Below are positions 45,140-57,855 of a stretch of 64,000 nucleotides of DNA, piece by piece. Made by a program: the position numbers and the translations under genes. The notes under the pieces were generated by a model that saw only the letters and a list, made by a program, of their open reading frames with translations, did not search any database and was not told the origin of the DNA. Numbering within the stretch: the stretch's first letter is position 1; each line of letters starts with the position of its first letter. The DNA is from Verpa conica (Eukaryota; Ascomycota; Pezizomycetes; Pezizales; Morchellaceae): NCBI GenBank assembly GCA_033030425.1, contig JAUFSD010000017.1, positions 1,302,001 through 1,366,000 on the forward strand, given 5' to 3'.

Positions 45140-45991
45140 ATGGCCGATCCAAGCGGTACCGCTACCCATAACAGCATTTTTGGGTATTCCATCTCGCAGC
45201 AGAATGTGCCTGACGTTGACCATGGTACCATCCACCATGTCCACATAGAGGACCCCGATGCCATCCATCATATGATGGACTGGACAACGGAGCAACACTC
45301 CTGGATAGAGAGCCATCTGGATATCTATAAATCACCACCGGAGAACGATTTACAAAGTCTCGCCAATAAATTCCAGGGTCAATTCGGTAGAAGCCTCAAT
45401 GTAGAAGACCTCTGGAAGAAGTGGTTTAGTCATATCCTCGTATTCACTGCTATCGGTGAGACGGTCACCAGATCTCGCGGTAATCTTACACATCTGGATA
45501 CAAGCAAGAAAAGAACTTCACCTAGATTACAGGAGAAGGGCAAGGGTAAAACTATTCTGAACAAAATCAACCCTCCAAAATTAGTCAAGGGCAGAGGAAG
45601 CAAGAACCCCAAGGTCTCCAAGGTCTCCAAGGGAAAGAAGCAGCAATCCAAAGTCGCCAATCCGGTGGGTACCGCCCACGGTAACTGGACAGATCTGATT
45701 ATCCCCGGTGATGAGGAACTTGCCGAATTATATCATAAGGACGGGTATCCACCCCCGGGGGATCCGATATATAAAACGGAGCCAGTGAAGCGGTTGCATC
45801 CTTTGCATCCCAAGTATTCATATATGACAAAAGCCCTGAGAGATGGGGGCTACCATTGGAAAGAGATTTTTTGGTTGTTCGGGAAGCAGGAGAAAATTCC
45901 TTATTGGCCAGAGAGGTTTCCAAATATGGTGGGGAAGCAAATGCTGACAATTGGATCAAGGTCATTGGGAATGCGGTGGAAGAGAGTTTAG
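45140..45991 (+). CDS. Orphan SANT/Myb-like protein, 283 residues
   Basis: Single exon from ATG 45140 (MADPSGTATHNSIFGYS). A His-rich patch at residues 32-45 (HHVHIEDPDAIHHMM) precedes the SANT-like segment at about 47-99: DWTTEQHSWIESHLDIY...LQSLANKFQGQFGRSL...LWKKWFSHI, with the same F-x(3)-F-G-R and terminal W as the genes at 28616, 30381 and 33110. Next comes a Lys-rich, likely nuclear-localising stretch (KGKGKTILNKINPPK; KNPKVSKVSKGKKQQ) and a C-terminal globular part with aromatic clusters (HWKEIFWLFGKQEKIPYWP). Function inferred only as nuclear. Confidence 0.65.
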   Translation: MADPSGTATHNSIFGYSISQQNVPDVDHGTIHHVHIEDPDAIHHMMDWTTEQHSWIESHLDIYKSPPENDLQSLANKFQGQFGRSLNVEDLWKKWFSHILVFTAIGETVTRSRGNLTHLDTSKKRTSPRLQEKGKGKTILNKINPPKLVKGRGSKNPKVSKVSKGKKQQSKVANPVGTAHGNWTDLIIPGDEELAELYHKDGYPPPGDPIYKTEPVKRLHPLHPKYSYMTKALRDGGYHWKEIFWLFGKQEKIPYWPERFPNMVGKQMLTIGSRSLGMRWKRV

Positions 45992-48900
45992 GATATATCA
46001 TATTGATATGATGGTGTTAGTTTTTAGAGTATGTTACAGGGGGGAGGTATATTTCGGTCTGGCCTATGTTTTCTTTCCTGGGTGCATGGTGCTTGGGTAT
46101 ATCATAAGACGGGCGATTATTGTATTGTTTTTCACATAATTTAGTATTGTTCGTCTGTCCTTTCATATGTTATTAAAGAAGCGGTATCATTGGAAAAAAA
46201 AGATACATATCCTGATATGTTGTGAGACAATCCGGTGGTGACGAAAGCCTAGGTATACTCATGAATCGCTCCTAAAGTTCAAAGTTCTATCACATTATAT
46301 CACCATTAGCCCTTTCCGGTCTTTTTCAGGCCTGAATTTAGTTGATACATATCCTAAATTAAACACTCTAACCATCACTATATACTGTTGGCCTAGTGTA
46401 CGTTTTACCCCTCCATTCCCCCACCGGCCCACTAGGTACAATCCCGCACTGCCAACACATTCTAAGCGGGATTTTCATGTATACAATTATTATCTCTAAT
46501 ACCAGTCCATATACTACAGATGAAAATCATAATCTCTGTTAGTCATTTAAGAGATTGACATCTAACCGAACACCTCTGTATTGGCTCAATAAGTAGCGCA
46601 TCCTTTTCCGGCATCAGCCTGGATATCTGTTCCCGAGAACTCTGGAATAACGTGTATAGACCGAAGCCCCAAATCTCCTAAAACGATCTAAAATTGTTTT
46701 GAAGCCCAAAGATATAGTTCTGACTAATTAATTTTTACCCCCTCGGAGAAACCCTCGGCGCTAATATAGCTAGTTCCCAATAGCGCCCATAGTCCCGCTT
46801 ACAAATACCCACCCTAGCCTATCACGTAGCCGCAGCCCAACGGTAAAAGTTACTCGGAGCCCCTTTTTCACCGTGTTTATGTTAAGCAGGATACATAGTT
46901 ACTCTCTACACAAGCCATCTACACTATTATCGCATCTAGGCATGAGAAACATCGTTCCCGTCCATTCTTCTCGCCAGAAGCTTACTTTCCTGATTCATTG
47001 AAGGGGGGTCTATCAACACGACACATAGCTCGTGAGCAGTTGAGGTGCGACTATAAATTCGTCAAAAGTTTATATATATCCTTTTGACCGATAAAACGTG
47101 CCTTAAAGAGGATCTTTCGAAAAGCAGCAAACCTGACGAGGAGCGATAGTAGATCCAAGGCGCCTTCCGACGACCCAGTTATAGGCGCTAAAAACACGCA
47201 TGCTGCCGACTTGTTTTGTTAGGAATACCATAAGGATTCACAAATTCTAAGAAACTTCTTAGCTCGGTGCTATACCACGCACGAGGTTAGGGTCTGGAGG
47301 CCCGGATTCTGACGACCCTAATTATCCGATGAGATTAAGGGCTGCTGTTAGATGGTATCGACGAGAGAAACGACAAAAATTATTATCAACCCTCCCGTTT
47401 ATATACATCTCACTTGGTTGCTACTGCACCAATACTTGAGTGGCTTTATTACTTCTCGAATATTCAAAACAAAAAGAAGACCTATAGTTTAAACCCTTGT
47501 AGGGTTCATTCTACTCTATGTTTTCTGAGAGCCTAGTCTGTGGCAGCCCAGAACCTCATAGGGTAGTTATACCAGTACTAAAAGATGTTTTAGTTATAAC
47601 CACAGTACCAAATACAGCACCAATATTCAGTTCTAAAATCCCATCAACTAAGTGCTATTAGTAACCAGAGAGAGAAGAATCGGTCATCGGAATCTTAATT
47701 ATGTCTTCAATCTATATTAAAATCGCAGTAATTATACATAATATACAGTACTATGGAGACACTGTTACAAAATGGGCTAGGGCTGCATATATCTATAGAT
47801 AGCTGGAGGAGCAGTACTAGTCTAATCAACAACCATCATCTGTTATACGCTGACAGTCACTCTGGGAACATCGATAGCCACGGTACGAAAAGGTTGTGTG
47901 TTTTTGTCTAGTACTGATATGGTATTCTGGGGAATTATGGGTTAGGTCGGCTGTGCTATGGACTCTTTGGTTAGCCCGGTAGCACTACCAGCTTAAATCC
48001 ATATTCCCCGGTAATGCGGTATTGAAAACACCCTCTTTATCTCGCTAGTGTCAACCGCTACATACGCTGGGAGCTGCCACATGCCTGAGAGTACCAATAT
48101 TAGGTGTTTGAGCAAGGTTACAACACTAGCATTCGGTTTATCTTACTGTTGGCGTTAATCCATACCAGGAGCAGAATATCTAGGCCTTAATACTGCTTTA
48201 GGTTGCTATTTTCCCGGCAGCCGGAAAAATTGGGACGAAGCACTACGATAGGAGGGGGTCCTGCCTTAAGATGATACTTATTTGAGAATTATAACTGTCA
48301 AGGAAAACAGTATAATCTGGATATCAAAAACACTTGCGGAACTACTAGAAGTTTATAAACTTCCTCCTTGCGATAGGCAACAAGGGACTGGCAGCGTATT
48401 TGTCTCCCACAAGGATCCATTACCGATGAACTAAACCTTAGGCAGTACTCTATGCGGGAAGAGTAAGCGCCACTCTCTGGCCTTTATGGGCGGGGCCTAA
48501 GGAAATCACCTAATATTCTACTATTGAATCACCGACACTCAATTTGGATGAAGACGGAGAGCTCTTCGGTGTTATTTGTATTTCGAACCAGTCACTTATT
48601 GGACTGCGAGAGTTAGACGTTCATCAATATACAAGAGTGATGCAAGAACCACAGTACCACACCGAGAGTAATTTTAGAACGACAGAAATAACTCTAGAAG
48701 TTTGGGCACTTCTTAGGCCCCGACATTCTGGATCCCCGTAATTTCTCTATGGTTCATAAGTGTGAACATCGCTATATATACATATACAACATTATTCTAA
48801 GATATTAAGGCACGCCACACGCGCATAGCGTCTTATCAATAAAGCTCGAAATGAAAGTATTGTTTACTCACACCAACACGTGGAAAGGATTAGCCGAAAC

Positions 48901-50278
48901 GTATTCATAGTTCTATACTAGCCGGTTTTGAACTTCCCCGCTAGTCCACTTGATATCGCATTAGCTAGCGACGTGTTAGATGGATTGCGGGGCATTATTT
49001 TAATGGTCAAAGAGCATTCAGATTTAACCACCCGTGTCCTTCAGGCGTAAATATGTGTCATAATGTAAGAAATATTGTGTAGCGACAAATATAGCGTGTG
49101 AAAAAACGTTTAAAGGCTAAGCGATACCTGTGTAGTGGGGCAACAAGATTAGTACTGTATTTAAGTGGGAGGGACGTCATGTACGCCTAGAGTGCACATG
49201 AAATATCTCTCTAGCGTACTTTACATATAGTAATCGGCTATCTAACTAATAAAAAATTTGAAGTCACTTGTAGTTTCTCCGTTTTTACTACGAACAAGTA
49301 GTACTAATGACATAAAATACTATCCCTTGGGCCGTCAATGGTCAACGGTCCAGAGCGGGACCAGTCTTTGCTACAACCCCTGATTTTCTAGCCTCTACCC
49401 AACCACTAGCTATAACCCATTGAATTTATAATAATCATGGTTTAGCGAATGTAGTATAAATATTCTAAAATAATTCCTGTAATATCTAGAGGTGCTGTGG
49501 TTGGGGTATATCATCAAAGACCGGTCCCGTATAGTTGCGTCTGACGATTTAAGGGACAGTAAAACCACTCTATCAGGATACCACCAGGGCGAGAAATCAG
49601 GAATTATATAGAAGGAGTGGTGTAACCTAATCAGGAATACCCAAGGCAGGGACACTACCAAATATTACCTAGTGAAGCGCTTTGTAGGGATTTCTACTAA
49701 CGATATCCTGATAAATAGATCCTTATATGGTGATCACGCTGGACTTAAATACTAGCGAGAATTCCTTTAGCTGCCTCCAAACTCTCTACACTCTAATTGA
49801 CCTATGAAAAAGTTACACTCCCCTATTAAACGGGGAAATCGGCAGTGTTGAGTGACGCATGTTGAGTGTCAACTCGAGTAGATTTCCATATCTTTCCAAG
49901 CTAAGTGTAAGTACCAAATTTTAGCCTCCTTACACCAACATTATAACCTCACTAAACCCAGAACTAGAATCTCCTTTCACTCACAAGCATCTTTACGGCC
50001 AAAACTTACTTATTTGGTACCTATAAATTTACCTTAGGCAGTTAACTTTTCAATATTAACCACATTCTTCTAATCCTTGGATACTTTTTGTTATATTTTA
50101 GCTCATTTCGTAGGTAAGATCAAACCCTTTACACATCTTATACACCACCCAATACCCCCCATAAATACCTCTATCATAGAGTATCACTGAGTATGTAAAA
50201 CTGGGAAACCTAACGTATAGCTCTCACCTACCATTTGTCAGCCTTATTGCATCCGTTGCATAACCCTTAAATACCGCC
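45992..50278. other. Gene-free region of about 4.3 kb
   Basis: Stops are dense in all frames; the longest frame without family features is about 80 residues. GATACATATCCT occurs twice (about 46201 and 46345). Probably degraded repeat DNA; its last 300 bases (C/T-rich) form the leader of the gene at 50279. Confidence 0.45.
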
Positions 50279-51302
50279 ATGCACCCCACAGACCAATATC
50301 CCTATTCTCTCCTTTCGCCCGGCGCAAGACGCCTGACACCTCTAGATGTCAGGCACATAAACATTGTGCCCCGTATCCGGCAACCAGTGGTGAGGTGGCA
50401 CTATACACAACCTCCAGTAAAGCCCTCCGGGGGTAATTTATTACAATACGCTTCACATATAGGCACTCCTTCCCCGCAAGGTCCCAGTGAACAGGACCAC
50501 AACCGGTTAACCACTTCCAGAAAACGAGCTCCTAATGAAAACCTTGACGAAAATGTCAGTAAGCGGGCACGCAGAAGTCTCGGTCAGGAATCCATAAACT
50601 TCTCTTCCCTTTTGCCGTCCAGGATGGCTAGTTTTGAAAATACCGATAGTGATGACACTAAATCTACATCTACCGAAACAGAAACGGTTTTCTCTGGATC
50701 GTTCGTTTCCGAAACCCAACGACAGCCACCTGTTTCTACAGAGCCAGATTTGTCACCTGCAAACCATGCCGGAGGCGCGAGGGTCTCGAGTAGCGTCCTA
50801 AAGTCTGGTAATTATACTTGGTTCGGCACGGACGATGGAGGGTTAACCACGAGTCGTGATTCCTCCCCGCTTGGCGGAAGCAACCGGTGGTAAATCCCAA
50901 GATCTCTCCTGTCTATTTTCAATTACTAACATTATCGATTAAAGTGTCAAAGAAGGTACTCGCATTAGTGGTGTAAACAGCGCCTGGGTCTCTGTAGAGT
51001 TTCGGTGGTTCGTTTCTGGGTGGCTTCATGGTAGTGTTGGCAGCCGACTTGTCGACCCGATCCAAGAGCTACTCCAGCTTGTTAACCACGTCTTTAAGGC
51101 CGAGATCTCTTTGCCCGAGCTTCAAGCCCAGTTATATAAAATGGAAACGGAAGATATCAATCCCAAAGACCACTTTGAATGGCTTGCAACTCCGGGCTGG
51201 CTAAGGGATCCGGGTCAAAGGATAAATAAGTGGCTCAGAAATCTAGATACTCCCCCGGTTCAACCTGAGGGTAGTACTTTATACCTACCACGAGAAGGTT
51301 GA
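50279..51302 (+). CDS. Uncharacterised protein, two exons, 322 residues
   Basis: Exon 1 50279-50889, intron 50890-50944 (GTAAAT...TTACTAAC...AAAG), exon 2 50945-51302; phase is exact and a textbook TACTAAC branch point lies near the acceptor. Exon 1 is mostly disordered with a bipartite basic patch (RKRAPNENLDENVSKRARR) suggesting nuclear entry, then Ser/Thr-rich. Exon 2 is globular: WVSVEFRWFVSGWLHGS, DPIQELLQLVNHVFKAE, LPELQAQLYKME, and a Trp-rich tail WLATPGWLRDPGQRINKWL. Without the splice, the second half would be missed. Family not recognised. Confidence 0.68.
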
Positions 51303-53470
51303 TCAATCTCATACAACATGGCTAAATTTTCGGATCTTCCGCTAACAAAATACTGTGTTGGGTGGTAGGAGTATGGCTGTGGTAGGATACAAAAGCACAA
51401 GAGCCTGAAGGGTCAGGGATGTAGTAGTATCTAGCGATGTCGCAGATCAGGTCCGAGTTCTATTCATTTATAAACTTCGGGTTTGTTCTACTCAATCGCT
51501 AAAAAAAAATACACAAAAGTGTTTCCACTTCCCAAAAATCAGTCTATCCTTTTCTATTTTTTTCTATTTTCGTTTAAGGTCCCCTAATTTTTCCGGAATC
51601 TTCGCTTGTATATACATAGTTCTACTACCGACAGCGTAATTATTGATAATTTTCTATAAGTGCTTTTCTATTAGGTAATCATTAACGACGCCGGTAAAAT
51701 ATTCACAGATGTTTTATCCTTTCCATGACGGCTGTCTCATGCCCAGCATAGATCACGTGGCTCCAAGGATCGTGCCTCCCGCTACACCACAGTGAAGTAT
51801 GTTTTCTACGAAGCCCTGGAGTGCACATACTGCAGTATAGAACAGGCTATATGCGATCCCGCAAATTTATTCATTCTTAAGCTACCCATGTTTTTAAAGG
51901 CATTACTAAAAATTAAAAATAACACGTTTCATTACGCCCACAGTATCCTCAGGGAAATCTATTGCACATACCTGGGCCCTAGATCCTCCGTCGTATTTTC
52001 CTCCAGTCTTCTCATTTTACCTATCATACTAAGGCCGGGTAATCACGCGAACAAAACAAAACCCACTGATGTCATAACTGAGGCTCAACAATAAGCGAAA
52101 GTGTGAGGCTCTGCGGGAATGCCCATCTCGGTCAGATGATCTGCCGATGACAGCAAAAACCCCTTACACAGATGGGTATAACTGGTGGGAAAGCCCTAGA
52201 AAACACTATTAATTGCAACTTTTATATTACGCGGGTTTCAAGCTACTGAGTCAACACCTAATACTGACAGACATCATTTCACACTTTGCGCTAGGTATGG
52301 CCCATCACTCGCGATATTTCTCTAGTAGTGGTAGCGGATTCTATTGCACCAATTGAAGTGAACGACACCGTAGCTGAACCTGACTATTATAGTCCTGTAA
52401 GCGCATACATAGGTACCATTATCTAGTTTCGAAAAATGCCTCTAGACTTGACGATATTTTTAATCGGTCGTGCATTTCATCCTCATTATTGGTATTCCCT
52501 TGGTTGCTTACCTCTCAAAAATTAATCTAAGCTTTACTGTAAACGGGTAGGCTTAATTAGATATATCGAGTGAGAGATGGTGACTAGGCACAATGCGTGG
52601 TAACCAACTCGTGTAGTCTTTGCCCACGCATTCAATTACAATGGGTTTTATCGTAGCCCGGTGCTTTTTGTTTCAATCTATATCATCTCAAACAATGACG
52701 TAGATGTAGGTTATAGTTATAGTAATAGGATTGAGGTTAGGCGCTAATGAATAGGCTGAGATTTTGGTATTTCTTAGTATTCAATCTATTTATTTTCGAG
52801 TTCTTTCATTCGTATGTATGTACTATCCTATAGCCTGTATTGCTGTGACTTTTTACCGTAGGTGGTGCGAATTTGTGACCCCCAGCGCAATCACCTGCCG
52901 TCCAGCACAAACCCCCTATGACCTACAATCTTTTTAGCATAAACATTATCCATGTGAATACTTTACCATTTTAAGTTCATCTACAAGAAAGGATATTTTA
53001 ATTCTTTGACCTCAAACTAGCTCTCTAACAAAGGTTGATATAAGTCTAGGATAATCCAGTTTAGGGTATGTAACGGGGATGTTCATGAAGACACTTACTT
53101 TTGACTATCAATAGGTATGGAATTCTGAAACCACTCCCGTAGGTGTTCTCTAGTTATTTAACGGCTTCTAGAGATATATGTATGTGCACGTGGGTTTGTA
53201 TCATTTGCTAAACAAGAACTACTGTGTATCGCCATGTTATCAACGGTGGATTGATAATAGTCTACAAAACTACTAGATATCTAACTTAAGAATCATGGAT
53301 GATTGAACTATAGAATTCATTTCATCTCGTACAAGATATACACTACAAATAGTAACACCACCCTTCTCGAGTATAAAGTGATTCCAGGACCCTACTAAAA
53401 TGCTTCCGAGGTTGAAAAGAAAATTGACCCGAGGTTGAAATACCCAGTCTTTTCCCGAGAAAATAGATTA
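51303..53470. other. Intergenic, no supported gene
   Basis: About 2.2 kb between converging genes. AT-rich; a frame at 51792-52094 lacks an ATG start and was not called. Confidence 0.45.
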
Positions 53471-55598
53471 CTAGACCCCCCCGATATTATTTGTAGACTG
53501 ATTGCCTTCAAGAAGGTTCATCAAGAAGACAAAATCATCACCGTCGTATTGAAGGGCTGATTGGAGGGATGGGTAATCAAAATTGTCGTTCATTTGTTCC
53601 TCGTCCAACCAAGTGTCAGTGTCGCTCATGATGCTCTCATCCGCTGGATTGATGGAGAATTCACCCCTCATCACGGTGGGGCAATTGCTTGAAGAATCCC
53701 TCTCGCTTGGACTCCCGCATACGGAAGTGCTGGCCCCTGCTTGCGTCTCTTTGTCATCAGACACCCCACATTGATTGGCACTCTGGCTGGTATCCTCTAG
53801 ATATTCATGTGCCTGCTCGCGTTCCTGTCTGTTCTCATCCACAGAAGATTCCTCCAATTTAGCCAGCATGGTATCAACCATTCTTTGCAGCGGGATACGT
53901 CGTGAATCAAGTCCGAGATCGTCGCGGACAGCTCGGAAACGCGCCTTGAGGTCAGCGACACGCCAGTTTCTAAGAAAGTTAGCTAATAGAACTAGATAAA
54001 GAGAAGGTCTGAGAGCCTACTTGTTTTCCCTCCTCTCAGAAATCACTTTCCAGGGGATATCCCTGGTTATCCTTATATCCGAATCCCTAATCCTGTCCAC
54101 TCTGTCAGATTATCTTTCAACAATAATTCACGTGTATAGAGATCACTTACTCTTTCAAGAACCAGATAATGTCGGCATTGGAGATATCGTTCAGTGGGAC
54201 CGAAACATCTGGTGTGGGAGCGGATCGGGTGGCCTTTCTTAGTGCGTAGCCTTCATCGAGCTGGCTCCATTTCAACCGGCACTGTCTCCGACTACGAATC
54301 CCGCCCATTTCCTTGCTGATATATGTGAAGTTAATCTTTTGTCCGCCATGAGCGCTTTCCTCGTCCGCGTCATCATCATAGTCATCATCACCATCCCGTT
54401 TGATAGTGCCAGCTGGTGCCAATCCCTCCATAGAAGCCAGGTACGCATTTACCGTAGTCTTTAGCAGTTCTATTTCGTCCTCGGACCAAAGTTTATTTGC
54501 CTTGGCGCCACCAAACACGGCGTGATTTCTCCAACGATCCCGACAATCCTCACTCAAACGCCCCATCTGGATACCAATATCCACCCACTTAAACCTACCA
54601 GTTCCACTTGAAGCAACAAGTTCTAAAAGACGTTGAACCTCTTCCCCGGTCCATGGCACACCTTTTCCCTTCAAATGGTACATACGCTTTACATGCTTCA
54701 GAACTGAAGCACCCTCACGATTTGGAAGAAGCGCTCTGGTTGTCGCCCAAAAAATCCGCTTTTCTTCCGTACGGCTACAGTCGTTTATCCAGTCACAAAA
54801 GTTTTCCAACGTAAGGGACCTATCAGCCATAAGTTTATTCATATACAAATGAATGATGGCGCGCTCCTCATCAGTGAAAGCTCCTTTTTTGATTGGTGAA
54901 GAGGGATCCGAGGGACCACCGGTTTCAGTAGTAGCGACCTTGCTTGATGACGGCTGGGTATTAATGGTTTGATAACGTGGTTTTTTTGTCTCCGGATATA
55001 TGGAATCATCTTGGCTCATGCTAGAATCAGTTTCATATGCACGTTCATTTCCTTTCTTCCGCTTTATCATGCCCTGCTCCATATAAAACTCCTCGTCCAA
55101 GACAAATGTCCAATCATCGCCCAACTGCGCTAGCTCACCCTCATACGCTTCGGAAGTAATAGCGGCTCTGAGTTCTGATTTATCGTACCACTGAGCTCCG
55201 ACTGGAAGAGTAGGGTGGATCGTCATCAAGCTCCCATCATTCAAATAAGAAGTCCTTTGAGAGCTACCTATAGCAGTTTCGAATTCCTTGATGCTTGTCC
55301 AGCTATGTTGAGAAGAACTATAATAATTCTTTGAAGGACCTTTAATGGGTACATCATTGAGCGATTTCTCTTGTTCTTCTCTCATTCCGTGTCCTTCTCC
55401 GTACGAAGATAACGAGTGATCAATGGTCTCTGCATACTTTTCGAAAGGTTCCAGACTAGTTGGTGGATGGCAAGACTGGGTAATTCTCTCATTCGCGTAA
55501 TGAGCAAGAGGATGAGTCGAGATACTGGAGATATCTGGAGAAATCAAGGTTTCGTGGTGGGGGTCAATACGGCCATCGATAGGGATTTGATTATCCAT
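53471..55598 (-). CDS. Reb1/TTF-I-like Myb DNA-binding protein, three exons
   Basis: Exons 55598-54151, 54086-54021 and 53969-53471 join to 670 residues. After a disordered N-terminal 230 residues there is a helical lead-in (240-310, FTDEERAIIHLYMNK...) and then Myb repeats: 315-358 PWTGEEVQRLLELVASSG, KWVDIGIQMGRLSEDCRDRW; 370-446 LWSEDEIELLKTTV ... FTYISKEMGGIRSRRQCRLK, interrupted by an Asp-rich loop; and a third about 475-525 formed across both introns (DIPWKVISERRENKNWRVAD). This order matches the Reb1/Nsi1/TTF-I family, which binds rDNA terminators, stops RNA polymerase I and blocks replication forks. The C-terminal 150 residues are acidic and Ser-rich. Introns: GTAAGT...TTAG, GTAGGC...TTAG. 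Family by pattern is good; orthology to Reb1 itself is not proven, since fungi have several related paralogs. Confidence 0.8.
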
Positions 55599-56979
55599 CT
55601 CCTAACGGCTAGGTGCTTCTAGGTCAAATTTGGCTAGATGTTAGTGGAAAAATAGAGGCATTCGAAACCGGGGGAGAGAGTACCAATGAGCAGCTTGAGA
55701 GTAGTACACAGTTCGTCAAGTCGAGATCAATAGCGGGAATCAGGATGGGATGGAACTATTTGCTATGTGCTGCGTATTTTTTGTGGTTATGCTGTGAGGG
55801 CATTGAATCTATACAGTGTGCAACTCCAATCACGTTAGTCCTATTTAGGACCATTCCCACAACAAAGGTTTCTGGAGGATAACCACCATCATTCATGTAA
55901 GAATCATTACTGCCTCTATTCCTAGGCAGATCTTTACAGTTTCTATAATATCATCAGAAAGCATTCTTCTTAATTCCGGTGCATCTTATTATCCCCTCTA
56001 TAATAGGTGGGTGATTATAGTAAACCATATTTGGAGACACAGACCCCAAGTACCCCCGATAGTACGGACAATATCCCTTATAATACCCCTCCATCCTCAA
56101 AGGTAGTGATTATGTATTCTAGAACATATTGTCTGTTTCTCCACAGAAATGGCCGTAGGTTCTCCAATTCCCCTAGCTCGTTGGCACGTTAGAATCTACA
56201 ATCTTGCGCCCAGGTTACTGTCTGTGCATATCTACGAACTCCCTTGATCAACCTATCATAGCCCAAAAGTACTTCCTAGCTTTTTATACATAAAAACCAG
56301 TACAGAGCAGAGAGACTCGAACCTCCAAAAGGCACATTTCGTCTAGTTTAATGCATCTAGCTCAACCGGGATAGAAGACGGGTGATAGTTAAAAAGCTAT
56401 GTGTATAGAAATCAGGAACACAGGCATTATTACCTGTATATCATTTTGAGCATACACATATAAAATTTACTACCTAGGTCAATGAGGACCCAGTTGGCTT
56501 AAAACAGGTTAAGTATGTGGAGTTATATTGTGCTTTTCGGTACTGGAGTACCCAATATATTATATTATCTATCCAAGATATCCCCATGGTCTGTAGCTGC
56601 CCCACCCTATATCCTACATCCTCTGTTTTCCACCTCCCAACCCTCGAACCTCTATGCTTCTAAGCTACAACACTCCGTACTCTCAACAACCACTTAATTA
56701 CACAAACCTTCATACTATTATCTACTATAGTACCTGACGTACTATCGGATGAAAATCTCCTACTGGCTCTCCCTCCGAGGAAATTGAGAAATCTTTCAGC
56801 ATTGCATACACTACGTGTTCTCCCCTGAAAGTCAGCTCATATTACCACAACCCATCTGTTACCCACTTGACCTACAACATTTTGACAAGATCCTATAAGA
56901 TTCCATCGCATTTTGGTAGCCTAGGGAGGTCATGAAGCGTCCCAGGGTAACCTCTGAACGATACCACTGGTCCGCTGAA
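55599..56979. other. Intergenic, no supported gene
   Basis: Promoter side of the Reb1-like gene. Short frames only. A B-box-like GGTTCGAGTCT (minus, about 56325) and an A-box-like TAGCTCAACCGGG (plus, about 56357) are on opposite strands and do not form a tRNA. Confidence 0.4.
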
Positions 56980-57237
56980 TTAGACAGCAGATTTATGACT
57001 AAGTAAGAGACCACCCCCTATTTCTGCTCCGCCAAAATATACTATTATTTTCATTATTAAAATCTCTCTACGTATGGCAAGGCCCGCTGGGTAAGGATCC
57101 ACATGGTTGACAGACAAGCTAGTGTAGCCATGAGCAATAGAATCAATGCTAGGACGGAGAGGATCAACCAAAAATATGCCAACACTTAAATTCTCACGAG
57201 CCTTAGGAATGAGATCATGAACCACACCCAATCGCAT
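56980..57237 (-). CDS. Small hypothetical protein, 85 residues (doubtful)
   Basis: ATG frame MRLGVVHDLIPKARENLSVG..., followed by DPLRPSIDSIAHGYTSLSV and NHVDPYPAGLAIRREI. Composition is protein-like; the last 25 residues are low-complexity hydrophobic. No splice partner or family. Possibly part of the same decayed locus as the neighbouring exon on the other strand. Confidence 0.3.
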   Translation of the reverse strand: MRLGVVHDLIPKARENLSVGIFLVDPLRPSIDSIAHGYTSLSVNHVDPYPAGLAIRREILIMKIIVYFGGAEIGGGLLLSHKSAV

Positions 57238-57591
57238 GCTGCGTATTACGGTCTATCAACTACCGATACCTATAATTTCGACACGTTCCATTACAAACAG
57301 CTAGAGACCTAGATTCAGTATGCACAAACGCTTTGATGGAGTTGCTGCATTGAAGGAAGAGACGCTTGGGTTTTCAGAACGAAAATGTATAAACAAATGA
57401 AGCACTATTACAGAACCTACGAATAGAGCCCTACCGATACTACGCTCTTCAATAATGCATATACTCTCAAGCGGTCAGAAATTTCTCAAGACCAGTGGCT
57501 CTTGATGATATTGAGACAAGCGATTATAAAGGGAAGTCAGCAATATAACCGCTCCTAGTTGAACAAATCTCTTGATTGAAATTCTTATACA

Positions 57592-57855
57592 GGTCATCTG
57601 GCTCTTGCTCTTCCAGGGTTTGAACGCATGGTCTTGGGTATTACCCCATACAGCGGTCCTCATGTATCATTGATGTATAGAGAAACCTTTATCATCTATC
57701 TTACGATTATAGAGCACAATCAAGTTGTTTATCCTCCAACAACTCCTCGTACTCCTCCCGTGCCACCGGGACTTGAGAGAGTTATTCCAACTCCAATGAT
57801 ATTCAATATAAATTATCACCAGGGCTTCCGTACCTACAGTTTACACCACCATTGA
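57592..57855 (+). CDS. Possible terminal exon (orphan), 87 codons
   Basis: After a TTATACAG acceptor the frame reads VIWALALPGFERMVLGITPY, then YRETFIIYLTIIEHNQ, a Pro-rich turn (PTTPRTPPVPPGLERV) and NINYHQGFRTYSLHHH, stop. The internal ATG at 57628 could instead start a 75-residue protein. No upstream exon with a fitting donor was found. Family unknown. Confidence 0.35.
   Translation, partial: GHLALALPGFERMVLGITPYSGPHVSLMYRETFIIYLTIIEHNQVVYPPTTPRTPPVPPGLERVIPTPMIFNINYHQGFRTYSLHHH

Noticed and set aside
56320..56370. Possible tRNA or tRNA-derived SINE
   Set aside because: The B-box-like motif is on the minus strand and the A-box-like motif on the plus strand, and the T-arm does not pair properly.
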